This document shows, one piece after another, positions 9,106 through 17,480 of a DNA stretch of 64,000 nt (its first letter is position 1; each line of letters starts with the position of its first letter). The notes under the pieces are model-generated. The model was given only the letters and a program-made list of their open reading frames with translations. It was not told the origin of the DNA and ran no database searches. Both the position numbers and the translations under genes were made by a program. Origin of the DNA: Neobacillus rhizophilus (GTDB lineage Bacteria; Bacillota; Bacilli; Bacillales; Cytobacillaceae); assembly GCF_018343535.1 (NCBI RefSeq), contig NZ_JAGYPF010000002.1:646103-710102 (forward strand), read 5' to 3'.

Positions 9106-9492
9106 ATGCGGTATTTACTGTTATTAATCATCGCCGTTCCGGCAGCGGAAATTGGCTTTTTGCTTCTTTCGGGAAAAACAATCGGGGTCTGGCCTACCAT
9201 CCTGCTCATTATTTTGACCGGTGTGTTAGGCGCTTACTTGGCCAAAAGAGAGGGACTGCAAACCATCAGGAAGGCACAGGAGCAGTTTCGAATGGGACAA
9301 ATCCCGGGCGATGCGGTTTTGGACGGCATTTGTATCATAATCGGCGGAATCCTGCTGTTAACACCGGGGTTCTTGAGTGACATATTCGGCTTCCTGCTCC
9401 TATTCCCTCCAACTCGAAAGCCGGTTAAACTTCTTATGATTAACGCACTAAGAAAACGAATAGAAAAAGGCAATATACGAATCATAAAATAG
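9106..9492 (+). CDS. fxsA: FxsA family membrane protein
   Basis: The 128-residue product has the FxsA layout: an N-terminal membrane helix with Pro-Ala-Ala-Glu-Ile-Gly (PAAEIG), a second helix (about residues 26-46), an amphipathic segment ending in the G-D-A-V-L-D-G motif, and a third membrane region with LLLTPGFLSDIFG. FxsA of E. coli relieves phage T7 exclusion by the F factor when overproduced; its housekeeping role is unknown. The ribosome site GGAAGGAG sits 7-8 bp before the ATG. Confidence 0.9.
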   Translation: MRYLLLLIIAVPAAEIGFLLLSGKTIGVWPTILLIILTGVLGAYLAKREGLQTIRKAQEQFRMGQIPGDAVLDGICIIIGGILLLTPGFLSDIFGFLLLFPPTRKPVKLLMINALRKRIEKGNIRIIK

Positions 9493-9495
9493 GCA

Positions 9496-9563
9496 AGGGG
9501 CCCGAAACCCTGCTTCTGCAAAAGTTTAATGCGGCAAAGCAGTGGGGTGGGGCCCCTGTTTTA
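9496..9563 (+). terminator. Terminator after fxsA
   Basis: AGGGGCCC (9496-9503) pairs with GGGCCCCT (9550-9557), and inner CTGCTT pairs with AAGCAG. GTTTTATT follows the stem. Confidence 0.75.
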
Positions 9564-9607
9564 TTCTATAAAGGTATTTTATAAAAAAATAAAAGGGGGT
9601 AAGCAGG

Positions 9608-10375
9608 ATGAATTTATCAGGTAACACGATTTTAATAACCGGCGGTGCCTCTGGTATTGGCCTGGCATTTGCGGAGCGGTTTTTGGAAGGAGGGAACGAG
9701 GTCATCATAGTCGGCCGGCGCCAGGAAAAGCTTGAGGAAGCAAAGGCAAAGTATCCTAAACTACATATACATGCTTGTGATGTATCTAAATTAGAGGACC
9801 GGGTCAAGCTTTCAGAATGGGTTTCCAAGGAATTCCCTTCATTAAATATCTTGGTGAACAATGCTGGCATTCAGCAGCGAGTGAATCTCCTCAAACCGGA
9901 TAAGAATTGGGACTATTACCAAAATGAAATCGCCATTAACATCGAAGGACCAATTCATCTTTCAATGCTTTTAATCCCGCAGTTAAAGAACCAGAAGGAT
10001 GCGGCCATCATTAATGTTTCCTCTGGACTGGCGCTGATGCCTGGTGTGTGGGTGCCGATTTATAGTGCGACAAAAGCAGCTCTTCATTCCTTTACAGTTT
10101 CCTTAAGGCAACAATTAGCGGAAACGAGCATAGAGGTGGTTGAAATTTTCCCACCAGCAGTGAATACAGATTTAGGCGGGGCGGGACTGCACACCTTCGG
10201 GGCACCTCTGGGCGATTTTGCTGACACCATTTTCCAAGGTTTCGAAAATAACCGGCAAGAAATAGGCTACGGCGAAACCGAGAACCGGCTTAAAGCCACA
10301 AGAGAAGAAAATTTAAAAGGAAGCCAAAAGGCATGGGAAGGATTTTTGAAAAATAACCTGGATTGGCGAGGCTGA
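9608..10375 (+). CDS. Short-chain dehydrogenase/reductase (DltE-like subgroup)
   Basis: The 255-residue product has the classical SDR motifs: the nucleotide-binding TGGASGIG near residue 11, NNAG near residue 84, and Ser (NVSSG) with Y-x-x-x-K (YSATK) as catalytic residues near 139 and 152. The C-terminus has no fusion. Its substrate cannot be read from sequence; relatives are often named DltE-like oxidoreductases, but dlt genes are not nearby. The ribosome site AAGGGGG lies just upstream. It stands alone between the fxsA terminator and the DMT transporter promoter. Confidence 0.85.
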   Translation: MNLSGNTILITGGASGIGLAFAERFLEGGNEVIIVGRRQEKLEEAKAKYPKLHIHACDVSKLEDRVKLSEWVSKEFPSLNILVNNAGIQQRVNLLKPDKNWDYYQNEIAINIEGPIHLSMLLIPQLKNQKDAAIINVSSGLALMPGVWVPIYSATKAALHSFTVSLRQQLAETSIEVVEIFPPAVNTDLGGAGLHTFGAPLGDFADTIFQGFENNRQEIGYGETENRLKATREENLKGSQKAWEGFLKNNLDWRG

Positions 10376-10462
10376 AGGCCACAAAAAATGGCCACATTGG
10401 TCACAAGCTACTAAATACGAATATAGTCCTAAATTAAAATCCCCCTCTTCCATATTTTTAAA

Positions 10463-10491
10463 TTGAAACAATGTTATCACCGTGATAATCT
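10463..10491 (+). promoter_or_regulatory. Sigma-A promoter with an embedded palindromic operator
   Basis: TTGAAA (10463-10468) and TAATCT (10486-10491) are spaced by 17 bp. A perfect inverted repeat, TTATCAC-C-GTGATAA (10474-10488), lies inside the spacer and overlaps the -10. This is the position of a repressor operator. The regulator is not identified. Confidence 0.65.
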
Positions 10492-10525
10492 TGAGATTAT
10501 GTAGAAAAAAAGAGGTGAGGGGATT

Positions 10526-11443
10526 TTGAATATAAAAGCTTTAACCATTGCGTTGTTTACCGTTATGATTTGGGGAGCATCTTTCCCTGCCATTCGTGTG
10601 ATTTTACATGGAGGCTATTCACCAGGGCATCTTATCCTCACTCGATACCTTATCGCTTCGGCACTATTTGCGATTTACGCGCTATGGCCCGGTGTTAAAT
10701 TCCGTCTGCCACAAAAAGGGGATATACTGAAAATTGCGATATTGGGGTTTGTAGGGATCAGTATTTATCATATCGGCGTTGCTTTCGGTGAGAAAACCGT
10801 AAATGCAGGAGTCGCGGCGATGCTGATTTCGTCAACGCCTATTTTTACTGCCCTAATTGCTCTATTCGTATTACGGGAACGGCTAGGGTTGTTTGGCTGG
10901 ATTGGCTTAGGTTTGGGCTTTTTGGGAATCGGTATCATTGCACTTGAAACAGCAGGCTCGTCTTTCCATATCTCCAGTGGGGTGTTCCTTCTATTAATCG
11001 CTTCCTTGGGGACATCAGTGATGTTTGCCTTTCAAAAGCCTCTCTTGAGACGCTATTCATCGATAGAATTAACAGCCTACTTTACCTGGGTTGGAACGAT
11101 TCCTTTTTTTATTTACTTTCCGGGATATTTTCAAGAACTGCAGCACGCATCCCTGGATGCCCATTTATCGGCTATTTATTTAGGGATTTTTCCAACTGCG
11201 ATTGGCTATGTCACATGGACTATCGCCCTCTCCTTAGGAAAATCCGGGTCGGTTATGAGCATGATATATTTTGAACCGGTATTCGCCATCCTCATTGCCT
11301 GGATTTGGATCAATGAACAGCCAAGCTTCATTTCTATCATCGGAGGCGCAGTTGCCATTGCCGGTGTTATCGTCGTCAACACACTCGGATCCAAAAAAAA
11401 CACACCAGCAATCGAACCAGTAGGCGTCCAGCCCCCACTGTGA
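10526..11443 (+). CDS. DMT superfamily (EamA) transporter
   Basis: The 305-residue product has ten predicted membrane helices in two EamA repeats. It starts at TTG 10526 behind the strong ribosome site AGAGGTGAGGGG. Family features include the Trp-Gly motif in helix 1 (MIWGASFPA), the SSTPIFTAL loop of the first repeat and FEPVFAILIAW in the second. EamA proteins move amino acids, metabolites or other small molecules; direction and substrate are unknown here. Its promoter carries a palindromic operator, so it is probably regulated on its own. A long inverted repeat follows the stop codon. Confidence 0.85.
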   Translation: MNIKALTIALFTVMIWGASFPAIRVILHGGYSPGHLILTRYLIASALFAIYALWPGVKFRLPQKGDILKIAILGFVGISIYHIGVAFGEKTVNAGVAAMLISSTPIFTALIALFVLRERLGLFGWIGLGLGFLGIGIIALETAGSSFHISSGVFLLLIASLGTSVMFAFQKPLLRRYSSIELTAYFTWVGTIPFFIYFPGYFQELQHASLDAHLSAIYLGIFPTAIGYVTWTIALSLGKSGSVMSMIYFEPVFAILIAWIWINEQPSFISIIGGAVAIAGVIVVNTLGSKKNTPAIEPVGVQPPL

Positions 11444-11445
11444 TG

Positions 11446-11498
11446 CATGGGGACGGTTCTCATGCATCACTATTTTGAGGCACAAGAACCGTCCCTAT
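11446..11498. repeat. Inverted-repeat element, copy 1 of 3 (GGGGACGGTTCT type)
   Basis: CATGGGGACGGTTCT (11446-11460) faces AGAACCGTCCCTATG (11484-11498) with one mismatched base. The loop is 23 bp, and GATGCATG/CATGCATC is repeated inverted at the left end. Two further copies of the same arms occur at 23752-23796 and 40011-40051. I recall such arms as common in Bacillaceae genomes. All three copies lie directly after a stop codon and probably work as terminators. Confidence 0.85.
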
Positions 11499-11544
11499 GT
11501 ATCATTTTGTGTAAAACTTGATGGATTGATGGTACAATTGGTGG

Positions 11545-11550
11545 TATAAT
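11545..11550 (+). promoter_or_regulatory. Probable -10 box of the GntR regulator gene
   Basis: A perfect TATAAT lies 40 bp before the ATG. A -35 is not clear; the best TTGATG candidates are spaced poorly (13 or 21 bp). Confidence 0.5.
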
Positions 11551-11589
11551 GACTCTGAACCTGTCATATCGTGAGGAAGGTAGATTACG

Positions 11590-12324
11590 ATGAAACCATT
11601 GCAAAGTGATAGTGTGATACCACTTTATCATCAGCTAAAGGAAAGATTAAAACAGTCGATTGATAGTGGTGACTGGAAGCCGGGGGATCAAATTCCATCC
11701 GAGCATCAATTAATGAATGATTATAACGTTAGTAGAAATACCGCAAAAAAGGCCATTGAGGAACTCGTTCAGGACGGGCTGCTTTATCGAATTCAGGGAA
11801 AAGGCACGTTTGTGGCGAAGCCGAAGTTGATGCAACAGTCCTTAATGGGATTATATAGCTTCAGCAAGGGATTTAAGGAAAAAGGGATGGTTCCAAATGA
11901 CGTCATCATTGACATACGAGAAGTCAAGCCGACCCCGGAGATTATGGAAGAACTGCAAGTAACCGGCGATGAACAGGTCATTGAAATGAAGCGCCTTCGC
12001 TGTGTCGATGATGACCCATATATTCTAGAATCCTCCTTTATTCCTAAAAGAGTTGTACCAAATATCGAGCCATTGAAAAGGGTGGGGGAGACCTCCCTGT
12101 ATGATCTGCTTGAGGAAGAATTTAACGTCGTTGTCAGCAGGGCAAGAGAGGCGTTTGAACCTGTATTAATCCGTTCAGATGAAAGCCAATACCTAAAGAC
12201 AGAAGCGGGAAAACCAGCTCTATTGTTAGAACGAACCGCTTTTGACACGAGCGGGAGGCCGGTGGAGTTTTGCCGTTCAATCGTTCGCGGCGATCGCTGC
12301 CGGTTTTATACAGAGCTTACGTAG
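11590..12324 (+). CDS. GntR family transcriptional regulator, HutC/NagR type
   Basis: The 244-residue product has an N-terminal winged-helix GntR domain (about residues 8-75: PLYHQLKERLKQSIDSG and then PGDQIPSEHQL) and a C-terminal UTRA effector domain (about 95-240) with LERTAFD and the characteristic FCRSIVRGDRCRF ending. HutC-type members such as NagR bind sugar phosphates including GlcNAc-6-phosphate or GlcN-6-phosphate. Given the GalNAc genes downstream, a GalNAc-6-P- or GalN-6-P-responsive repressor is a fair guess. No clear operator palindrome was found. Confidence 0.85.
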   Translation: MKPLQSDSVIPLYHQLKERLKQSIDSGDWKPGDQIPSEHQLMNDYNVSRNTAKKAIEELVQDGLLYRIQGKGTFVAKPKLMQQSLMGLYSFSKGFKEKGMVPNDVIIDIREVKPTPEIMEELQVTGDEQVIEMKRLRCVDDDPYILESSFIPKRVVPNIEPLKRVGETSLYDLLEEEFNVVVSRAREAFEPVLIRSDESQYLKTEAGKPALLLERTAFDTSGRPVEFCRSIVRGDRCRFYTELT

Positions 12325-12342
12325 GTTCATCTTATTCAAAAA

Positions 12343-12370
12343 AAGTCTCACTTCATAAGGTGAGGCTTTT
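12343..12370 (+). terminator. Terminator after the GntR gene
   Basis: AAGTCTCAC (12343-12351) pairs with GTGAGGCTT (12360-12368), followed by T and A runs. It could work in both directions. Confidence 0.75.
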
Positions 12371-12444
12371 AAAAAAAATGTATGATTCTCGTGAACTTAT
12401 ATGGCAGGATAATATTTACAAGAAAGATTTTAATATAATGGTTA

Positions 12445-12474
12445 TTGACTTAAAATTATGAATGGTGCTATATT
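12445..12474 (+). promoter_or_regulatory. Sigma-A promoter of the LacI-type regulator
   Basis: TTGACT (12445-12450) and TATATT (12469-12474) are spaced by 18 bp. The GTG start lies 63 bp downstream. Confidence 0.6.
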
Positions 12475-12537
12475 CGTATTAATTCAAAAAATTTAAGCAA
12501 TTGCCGTTGTAAGCTTTGACCTCGAGGTGTTTTACTA

Positions 12538-13587
12538 GTGGTAAGATTAAAAGATATTGCGGAACATGTAGGCGTTTCCATCTCTACGGTTTCGCGGGTC
12601 ATTCAAAACGACCAAACACGAAATGTGAATCAAGAAACGAAGAATAAAATTTGGCAGGCGGTTAAGGAGTTAGGTTATACACCGAACCAGCATGCCCGTA
12701 ATCTTGTTCACAATAAACAACAAAAAAGCAATACACGAACGATGAAAATCGGCTGGGTAGCAAACCCAAAGCAAGCGGAAATCAACCCGTACTTTTCCGA
12801 TATCTATACCGGGATTCGTGATACATTAACGAATCAAGATTACACCCTAATAAGTATTACCAAGGATGAGCTGGAAAATGAATCGCTGCTCCATAAGACA
12901 ATCCATGACTTGGGGATTGAAGGGTTGCTGCTGATTGACAGGATTGATGACAGCCTGATTGACTACATACAAAAAACAATTCCTGTGGTAGGACTGGACT
13001 TTTTCTATACGAATAAGAATATCGCCATTGTCGATTATGACCGTAAGGAAGCCATTAAAACGGTCGTTAAGCATTTGATCTGCCAAGGACATCGAGAAAT
13101 AGGGTTTATTGGCGGCGGGGCAAATGAAACCTATAAGGATTTGCATGATGAATCCCGGTTTAAAGGTTTTCAAGCTGCCATGGACGAAGCGGGACTTGCC
13201 ATGAGGCTGGAATGGGTCCTCAACACGAAGTGGAAAATGGAAAACAGCTACGATGAAATGAATCAGCTGATTCAAAACAATCCCGGTCATTTACCGACAG
13301 CGATGGTATGCGCCAGTGACATGATGGCCATAGCTGCGATGAGAGCTGCAATTGAAAATGAGTTAAGAATTCCGGAAGACATCGCCTTCTTTGGTGTCGA
13401 TAATATCGAAATGGGGAAATATTCTTCACCGCCGCTTTCAACTGTTGATATCCCTAAATATGAAATGGGAAAAATGGCAGCGAAGACGATCATGGAGATC
13501 GTAGAAGAAAAAGTAACGCTTCCCATTAAGCTGATTTTGCCATTTGAATTGGTCATTCGTGAGTCATCTGCTATAAAACGGACCTAA
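12538..13587 (+). CDS. LacI family transcriptional regulator
   Basis: The 349-residue product has an N-terminal LacI-type helix-turn-helix (about residues 3-25, MVRLKDIAEHVGVSISTVSRV), a hinge (GYTPNQHARNL) and a type-1 periplasmic-binding-like effector domain. It starts at GTG 12538 behind GAGGTG. The operator-like motif GGAAAACGTTTGG occurs twice downstream (13613-13625 and 15044-15056), before the Gfo/Idh gene and before the first ABC solute-binding gene, so this protein is the best candidate repressor of that operon. The inducer is unknown. Confidence 0.85.
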   Translation: MVRLKDIAEHVGVSISTVSRVIQNDQTRNVNQETKNKIWQAVKELGYTPNQHARNLVHNKQQKSNTRTMKIGWVANPKQAEINPYFSDIYTGIRDTLTNQDYTLISITKDELENESLLHKTIHDLGIEGLLLIDRIDDSLIDYIQKTIPVVGLDFFYTNKNIAIVDYDRKEAIKTVVKHLICQGHREIGFIGGGANETYKDLHDESRFKGFQAAMDEAGLAMRLEWVLNTKWKMENSYDEMNQLIQNNPGHLPTAMVCASDMMAIAAMRAAIENELRIPEDIAFFGVDNIEMGKYSSPPLSTVDIPKYEMGKMAAKTIMEIVEEKVTLPIKLILPFELVIRESSAIKRT

Positions 13588-13610
13588 CCGGTTCCTTTTT
13601 TTAAAAGCTC

Positions 13611-13627
13611 TTGGAAAACGTTTGGAT
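13611..13627 (+). promoter_or_regulatory. Candidate LacI-type operator before the Gfo/Idh gene
   Basis: TTGGAAAACGTTTGGAT has a central AAACGTTT palindrome with the CG centre typical of LacI-family sites. The core GGAAAACGTTTGG recurs at 15044-15056. Confidence 0.6.
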
Positions 13628-13631
13628 AACT

Positions 13632-13649
13632 TGCGGAAAATTTTCCGCA
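13632..13649 (+). promoter_or_regulatory. Perfect 18-bp palindrome before the Gfo/Idh gene
   Basis: TGCGGAAAATTTTCCGCA is a perfect self-complementary sequence, 5 bp after the LacI-type operator. It could be an operator for a second regulator or an RNA hairpin in the leader. Confidence 0.5.
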
Positions 13650-13675
13650 GAAACCGAAATGAGAGGAGAAGGATT

Positions 13676-14950
13676 ATGAAAACAATGACAGCACTCCTGA
13701 TTGGAGCGGGTGACAGAGGGGCAAGGGCTTATGCGCCGTATGCTGCGGCTTATCCGAATGAATTGAAGATTGTCGGTGTCGCGGAGCCGTGGCCTGAAAG
13801 AAGAACAAAAGTACAAGAAGCCCATCAGATTCCGGCAGAGAACAGTTATGAATCGTGGGAAGAGGCGCTGCAGCAAGAGGAGCCGATTGCGGAAATTGCC
13901 ATTATCTGTACACTCGACAGAGACCACTTCAAGGTAACCATGAGAGCGTTAGAGCTTGGCTATCATGTTCTGTTGGAAAAACCAATGTCACCGGATCCAT
14001 TGGAATGTATTTTGATGGAACAGCAGGCGAAAAAATATAACCGGCAGCTGACCATCTGCCACGTCCTGAGATATACCGATTTTTGGTCCAAGATTAAAGA
14101 GGTGATCGCAAGAGGGGATATTGGTGAGGTGGTCTCTTTGCAGCTGAATGAAAATGTGGAAGTCATGCATATGTCCCACAGCTTTGTCAGAGGGAATTGG
14201 AATAATAAAGAAAAATCGAGTCCAATGATCCTTCAGAAATCATGCCATGACATGGATATTATCTCGTTTGTGATGGGTAAAGAGTGTAAACGCGTGAGCT
14301 CATATGGCTCGTTGCTCCATTTTAAAGAGGAAAATGCCCCTGCTGGTGCGCCAATCCGATGTTTGGATGGCTGCCCTGCCGAGCTTGAGTGCCCATTCCA
14401 TGCGGGAAGATATTATCTTGGCGAAGGCAAGGGCTGGGCCAAGAAATTCACCGAGGACCATACAAACGAAGGGATTATCAAAGCATTAAATGAAACCCCT
14501 TACGGAAAATGCGTGTACCGCTCCGATAATAATGTTGTTGACCATCAGGTTGTCAATATGGAATTTGCGGATGGTGCCACGGCCACCTTCAGCATGTGCG
14601 GCTTTACAAGAGAGCAGACACGAATTGTCCAGATCATGGGTACCAAAGGAGAAATCCGTGGAAATATGGAGGAAAATAAGATTTCTATCTTTGATTTCTT
14701 GACCAAGCAAGAAACGGTCATCCATTTTGATCGGCCAATAGGCGGGCATGGCGGCGGTGATCAAGGAATCATGAGAACATTCCTACGGGAGATCCAGATT
14801 GGCAAAAACGAAGGCGGGGTTTCTTCTGCTTCTGCTTCTGTTAGAAGCCACCTGATGGCATTTGCCGCTGAAGAATCCCGCATGCATGAAGGCCAATCTA
14901 TTAATATCGATGACTATTATCAAAGTTTACAAGAAACCATTAAAGCTTAA
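13676..14950 (+). CDS. Gfo/Idh/MocA family oxidoreductase with a Cys-containing insert
   Basis: The 424-residue product begins with a Rossmann motif (GAGDRGARAY) and has the EKP motif (LLEKPMSPD) near residue 103. The C-terminal domain carries an insert with C229-x3-C233-x5-C239 and a later Cys near residue 279, a possible metal site. This family includes sugar dehydrogenases and NAD-dependent glycosidases (GH109 and relatives) that remove GalNAc or similar sugars. Here either role is possible. I chose ATG 13676 because GAGAGGAGAAGG precedes it; a longer frame upstream lacks a ribosome site. It appears to lead an operon with the ABC importer below. Confidence 0.8.
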   Translation: MKTMTALLIGAGDRGARAYAPYAAAYPNELKIVGVAEPWPERRTKVQEAHQIPAENSYESWEEALQQEEPIAEIAIICTLDRDHFKVTMRALELGYHVLLEKPMSPDPLECILMEQQAKKYNRQLTICHVLRYTDFWSKIKEVIARGDIGEVVSLQLNENVEVMHMSHSFVRGNWNNKEKSSPMILQKSCHDMDIISFVMGKECKRVSSYGSLLHFKEENAPAGAPIRCLDGCPAELECPFHAGRYYLGEGKGWAKKFTEDHTNEGIIKALNETPYGKCVYRSDNNVVDHQVVNMEFADGATATFSMCGFTREQTRIVQIMGTKGEIRGNMEENKISIFDFLTKQETVIHFDRPIGGHGGGDQGIMRTFLREIQIGKNEGGVSSASASVRSHLMAFAAEESRMHEGQSINIDDYYQSLQETIKA

Positions 14951-15041
14951 AGTTGAAAAAATGGGATTGTCACACCGCGTTTTTGTGGTGATGCAATAAT
15001 AAATTAAGAGCAAGAAGAAGGAATGGAATAATTAACTCCAT

Positions 15042-15057
15042 TAGGAAAACGTTTGGG
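15042..15057 (+). promoter_or_regulatory. Candidate LacI-type operator before the first ABC importer
   Basis: TAGGAAAACGTTTGGG shares the core GGAAAACGTTTGG with the site at 13613-13625. It lies about 150 bp before the solute-binding gene, in a 256-bp gap that also has a weak hairpin near 14966-14988 and no convincing promoter boxes. Confidence 0.6.
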
Positions 15058-15206
15058 CACGGAGGTGGTAAGCGTTATCTGAATATGTTAAGAGAAACCT
15101 CAATGGATCAACATGAAGATTTTTTATCATCTAGAAAAACCCTTATGTGTAAAAACAGTAATGAATTGAAAAACTACTAAACTATTTCTGAAAGAAGGGC
15201 AAAAGG

Positions 15207-16457
15207 ATGAGAAAATGGCTAATCATGCTTCTAACTGTGGTTCTAGGATTATTGGGGCTTGCAGGCTGCAGTGATAGTGACAAAGCTTCTAGTGATGCGA
15301 AAGATGGGAAAGTCGAAATAACCTACGGCATTTGGGATAAAAAACAACTTCCAGCCATCGAGGATATTATCAAATTATTTAATGAAAAACATCCAAACAT
15401 CAAGGTGAAAACGGAGATTACTCCTTACGGACAGTACTTCCAAAAGCTTGAAACAGCAGCAACGGGCGGTGCATTGCCTGATGTTTTGTGGATGAATGGG
15501 GCTCACGTTACTCAATATGCAGAGGGAAAAGTAATCCTTCCATTAAGCGATATGGCAAAAAAAGATAACTATAGCTTGGATAATTATCCAAAATCATTAA
15601 TCGACCTTTATACAGTTGACGGAAAAGTTTACGGAATTCCAAAAGACTACGATACAATCGGTTTTTGGTACAATAAAAAGATTTTTGACGATGCCGGTGT
15701 AGCGTATCCGGATGAAACCTGGGACTGGACTAAATTAAAGGAAACGGCAAAACAGCTGACAAACAAAGATAAAGGGGTTTGGGGCTTTGCTTCAACCATC
15801 GCTAACCAAGAAGGCTATTATAATTTCATTTGGCAAAATGGCGGCTATGTTATTTCTAAGGATGGCAAAAAAGCTGGATTTGATGATCCAAAAACAGTCG
15901 AAGCCCTTAAATTCTATACAAGTTTCATAAAAGAAGGTTTATCACCAACACAAGCACAAATGACAGAAACGGCAGCTTCTGAGCTTTTCTCTTCCGGAAA
16001 AGTAGCGATGATGCTTGATGGCCCTTGGATGGTACCGGAATATAAGAAGAACCCTGATTTAAATGTAACCGTTCTCCCAAAAGGCGAAACCCGCGCAACA
16101 GCGATTCATGGATTGTCCAATGTGATTGCGGCCAATACAAAGCATAAAGATGCGGCATGGAAGTTTGTCCAATTCCTGGGTTCTAAGGAAGCTGCAGAGA
16201 TCTATGCGAAAACAGGAACCGTCATTCCAGCGTTTAACGGCGCGCAGGATACTTGGGTGAAATCTGTTCCAAGCCTTAATCTGCAAGCCTTTATTGATGC
16301 CAGCGAATACTCTGTGCCGCTGCCAAATGCAAAAAGCACAGGGGAGATTTGGCAATACGAGGTCGATATCCTGAAAAAGGCATGGAGCCAAGAAGAAAGC
16401 ATTGAAGATGCCGCAAAAGAGTTGACCAAGAAAGCGAACGAGGCGTTATCCAAGTAG
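15207..16457 (+). CDS. ABC sugar-binding lipoprotein (importer 1)
   Basis: The 416-residue product has a lipoprotein signal (lipobox LAGC, acylated Cys near residue 21) and the type-1 solute-binding fold of carbohydrate ABC systems, including the MNGAHVTQYAEG region and a conserved KDYDTIGFWYN segment. Two permease genes follow; there is no ATPase gene. It is probably expressed from the promoter region with the LacI operator. Its substrate is unknown; the neighbourhood of GalNAc catabolism suggests a GalNAc-containing oligosaccharide. Confidence 0.85.
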   Translation: MRKWLIMLLTVVLGLLGLAGCSDSDKASSDAKDGKVEITYGIWDKKQLPAIEDIIKLFNEKHPNIKVKTEITPYGQYFQKLETAATGGALPDVLWMNGAHVTQYAEGKVILPLSDMAKKDNYSLDNYPKSLIDLYTVDGKVYGIPKDYDTIGFWYNKKIFDDAGVAYPDETWDWTKLKETAKQLTNKDKGVWGFASTIANQEGYYNFIWQNGGYVISKDGKKAGFDDPKTVEALKFYTSFIKEGLSPTQAQMTETAASELFSSGKVAMMLDGPWMVPEYKKNPDLNVTVLPKGETRATAIHGLSNVIAANTKHKDAAWKFVQFLGSKEAAEIYAKTGTVIPAFNGAQDTWVKSVPSLNLQAFIDASEYSVPLPNAKSTGEIWQYEVDILKKAWSQEESIEDAAKELTKKANEALSK

Positions 16458-16463
16458 TAAAAA

Positions 16464-16493
16464 AAGAAGAGGAGAATCTATTTCTTCTCTTCC
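16464..16493 (+). terminator. Intercistronic hairpin after solute-binding gene 1
   Basis: GAAGAG-AGAA faces TTCTTCTCTTC with one bulge. A hairpin between the binding protein and permease genes occurs in all three ABC operons of the window and probably keeps permease output below that of the binding protein. Confidence 0.5.
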
Positions 16494-16518
16494 ATTTCCT
16501 TAAAGGGAGGGAATAGTA

Positions 16519-17466
16519 GTGAAAGAAATTCCTCTTCAGACCGAAGTCAAACCAGCAAAAAGATTAAAGGCTGCGAGCCTTGCAAAGACTAGAAAGCGTT
16601 CCGATTATTTTTGGGCCTATCTGATGATTGCCCCAACGATGCTGGGGTTGGCTATTTTTTACCTGTGGCCGATCATCCAGAATTTTTATTTTAGTTTTAC
16701 CGAATGGGGCTCTTTTGGCCAGTATGAGTGGACAGGGCTCGACAATTACAAGCGGATGCTTGAGGATGCCACGCTCTTGCAATCCTTTAAAAACACGGGC
16801 ATTTATATAATCTTTACTGTACCGATTGGAATCTTCCTATCTATTATTATAGCCGTTCTGTTAAACCAAAATATTAAGGGGAAATCGGTTTATCGGACGT
16901 TGTATTTTTTACCTGTGATTACCATGCCGGCCGCCATCGCTATGGTTTGGAAATGGCTGTATAACGCGGATTACGGGCTGCTCAACTATCTGTTATCATT
17001 AATCGGAATCAAAGGGCCGCAATGGGTCACCGACCCGCATATTGCCTTATATTCGGTCATTGCCGTCGCGATTTGGAGCGGGATTGGTTATAACATGGTC
17101 ATCTTCCTTTCCGGATTGCAGGGAATTCCGAAAATGTACTATGAAGCAGCCGAAATCGATGGTGCCGGCCCGGTCACGGTGTTCTTTAAAATTACACTGC
17201 CACTTCTCTCACCGGTTATTTTCTTTGTGACCATCATGTCTCTCATCGGGGCGTTCCAGGTGTTTGACTTGATTTTCATGATGATTGGAAAAGGCAGTAC
17301 GGCATTAGAAAGTACGCAGTCGATTGTATATTTGTTCTACCAGCATGCCTTTGTATTAAATGATAAAGGGTATGCGGCCGCTATCGCTGTTCTATTATTG
17401 ATTGTCATCCTAATTATTACCGCGATTCAAATGGTGTTACAGAAAAAGTGGGTTCATTATGATTAA
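16519..17466 (+). CDS. ABC sugar permease (importer 1, first subunit)
   Basis: The 315-residue product has six predicted membrane helices and the binding-protein-dependent permease motif with the EAA loop (YEAAEIDGAGP). It starts at GTG 16519 behind AGGGAGG. The N-terminal 35 residues are basic and cytoplasmic. It pairs with the next permease. No ATPase gene lies nearby, so a shared MsmX-type ATPase encoded elsewhere is likely. Confidence 0.85.
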   Translation: MKEIPLQTEVKPAKRLKAASLAKTRKRSDYFWAYLMIAPTMLGLAIFYLWPIIQNFYFSFTEWGSFGQYEWTGLDNYKRMLEDATLLQSFKNTGIYIIFTVPIGIFLSIIIAVLLNQNIKGKSVYRTLYFLPVITMPAAIAMVWKWLYNADYGLLNYLLSLIGIKGPQWVTDPHIALYSVIAVAIWSGIGYNMVIFLSGLQGIPKMYYEAAEIDGAGPVTVFFKITLPLLSPVIFFVTIMSLIGAFQVFDLIFMMIGKGSTALESTQSIVYLFYQHAFVLNDKGYAAAIAVLLLIVILIITAIQMVLQKKWVHYD

Positions 17467-17480
17467 AGGAAGTGGTACCA

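Noticed and set aside
14951..15206. A small RNA or peptide gene before importer 1
   Set aside because: Only a weak hairpin and a LacI-type site are visible; there is no promoter with a terminator to support an RNA gene.
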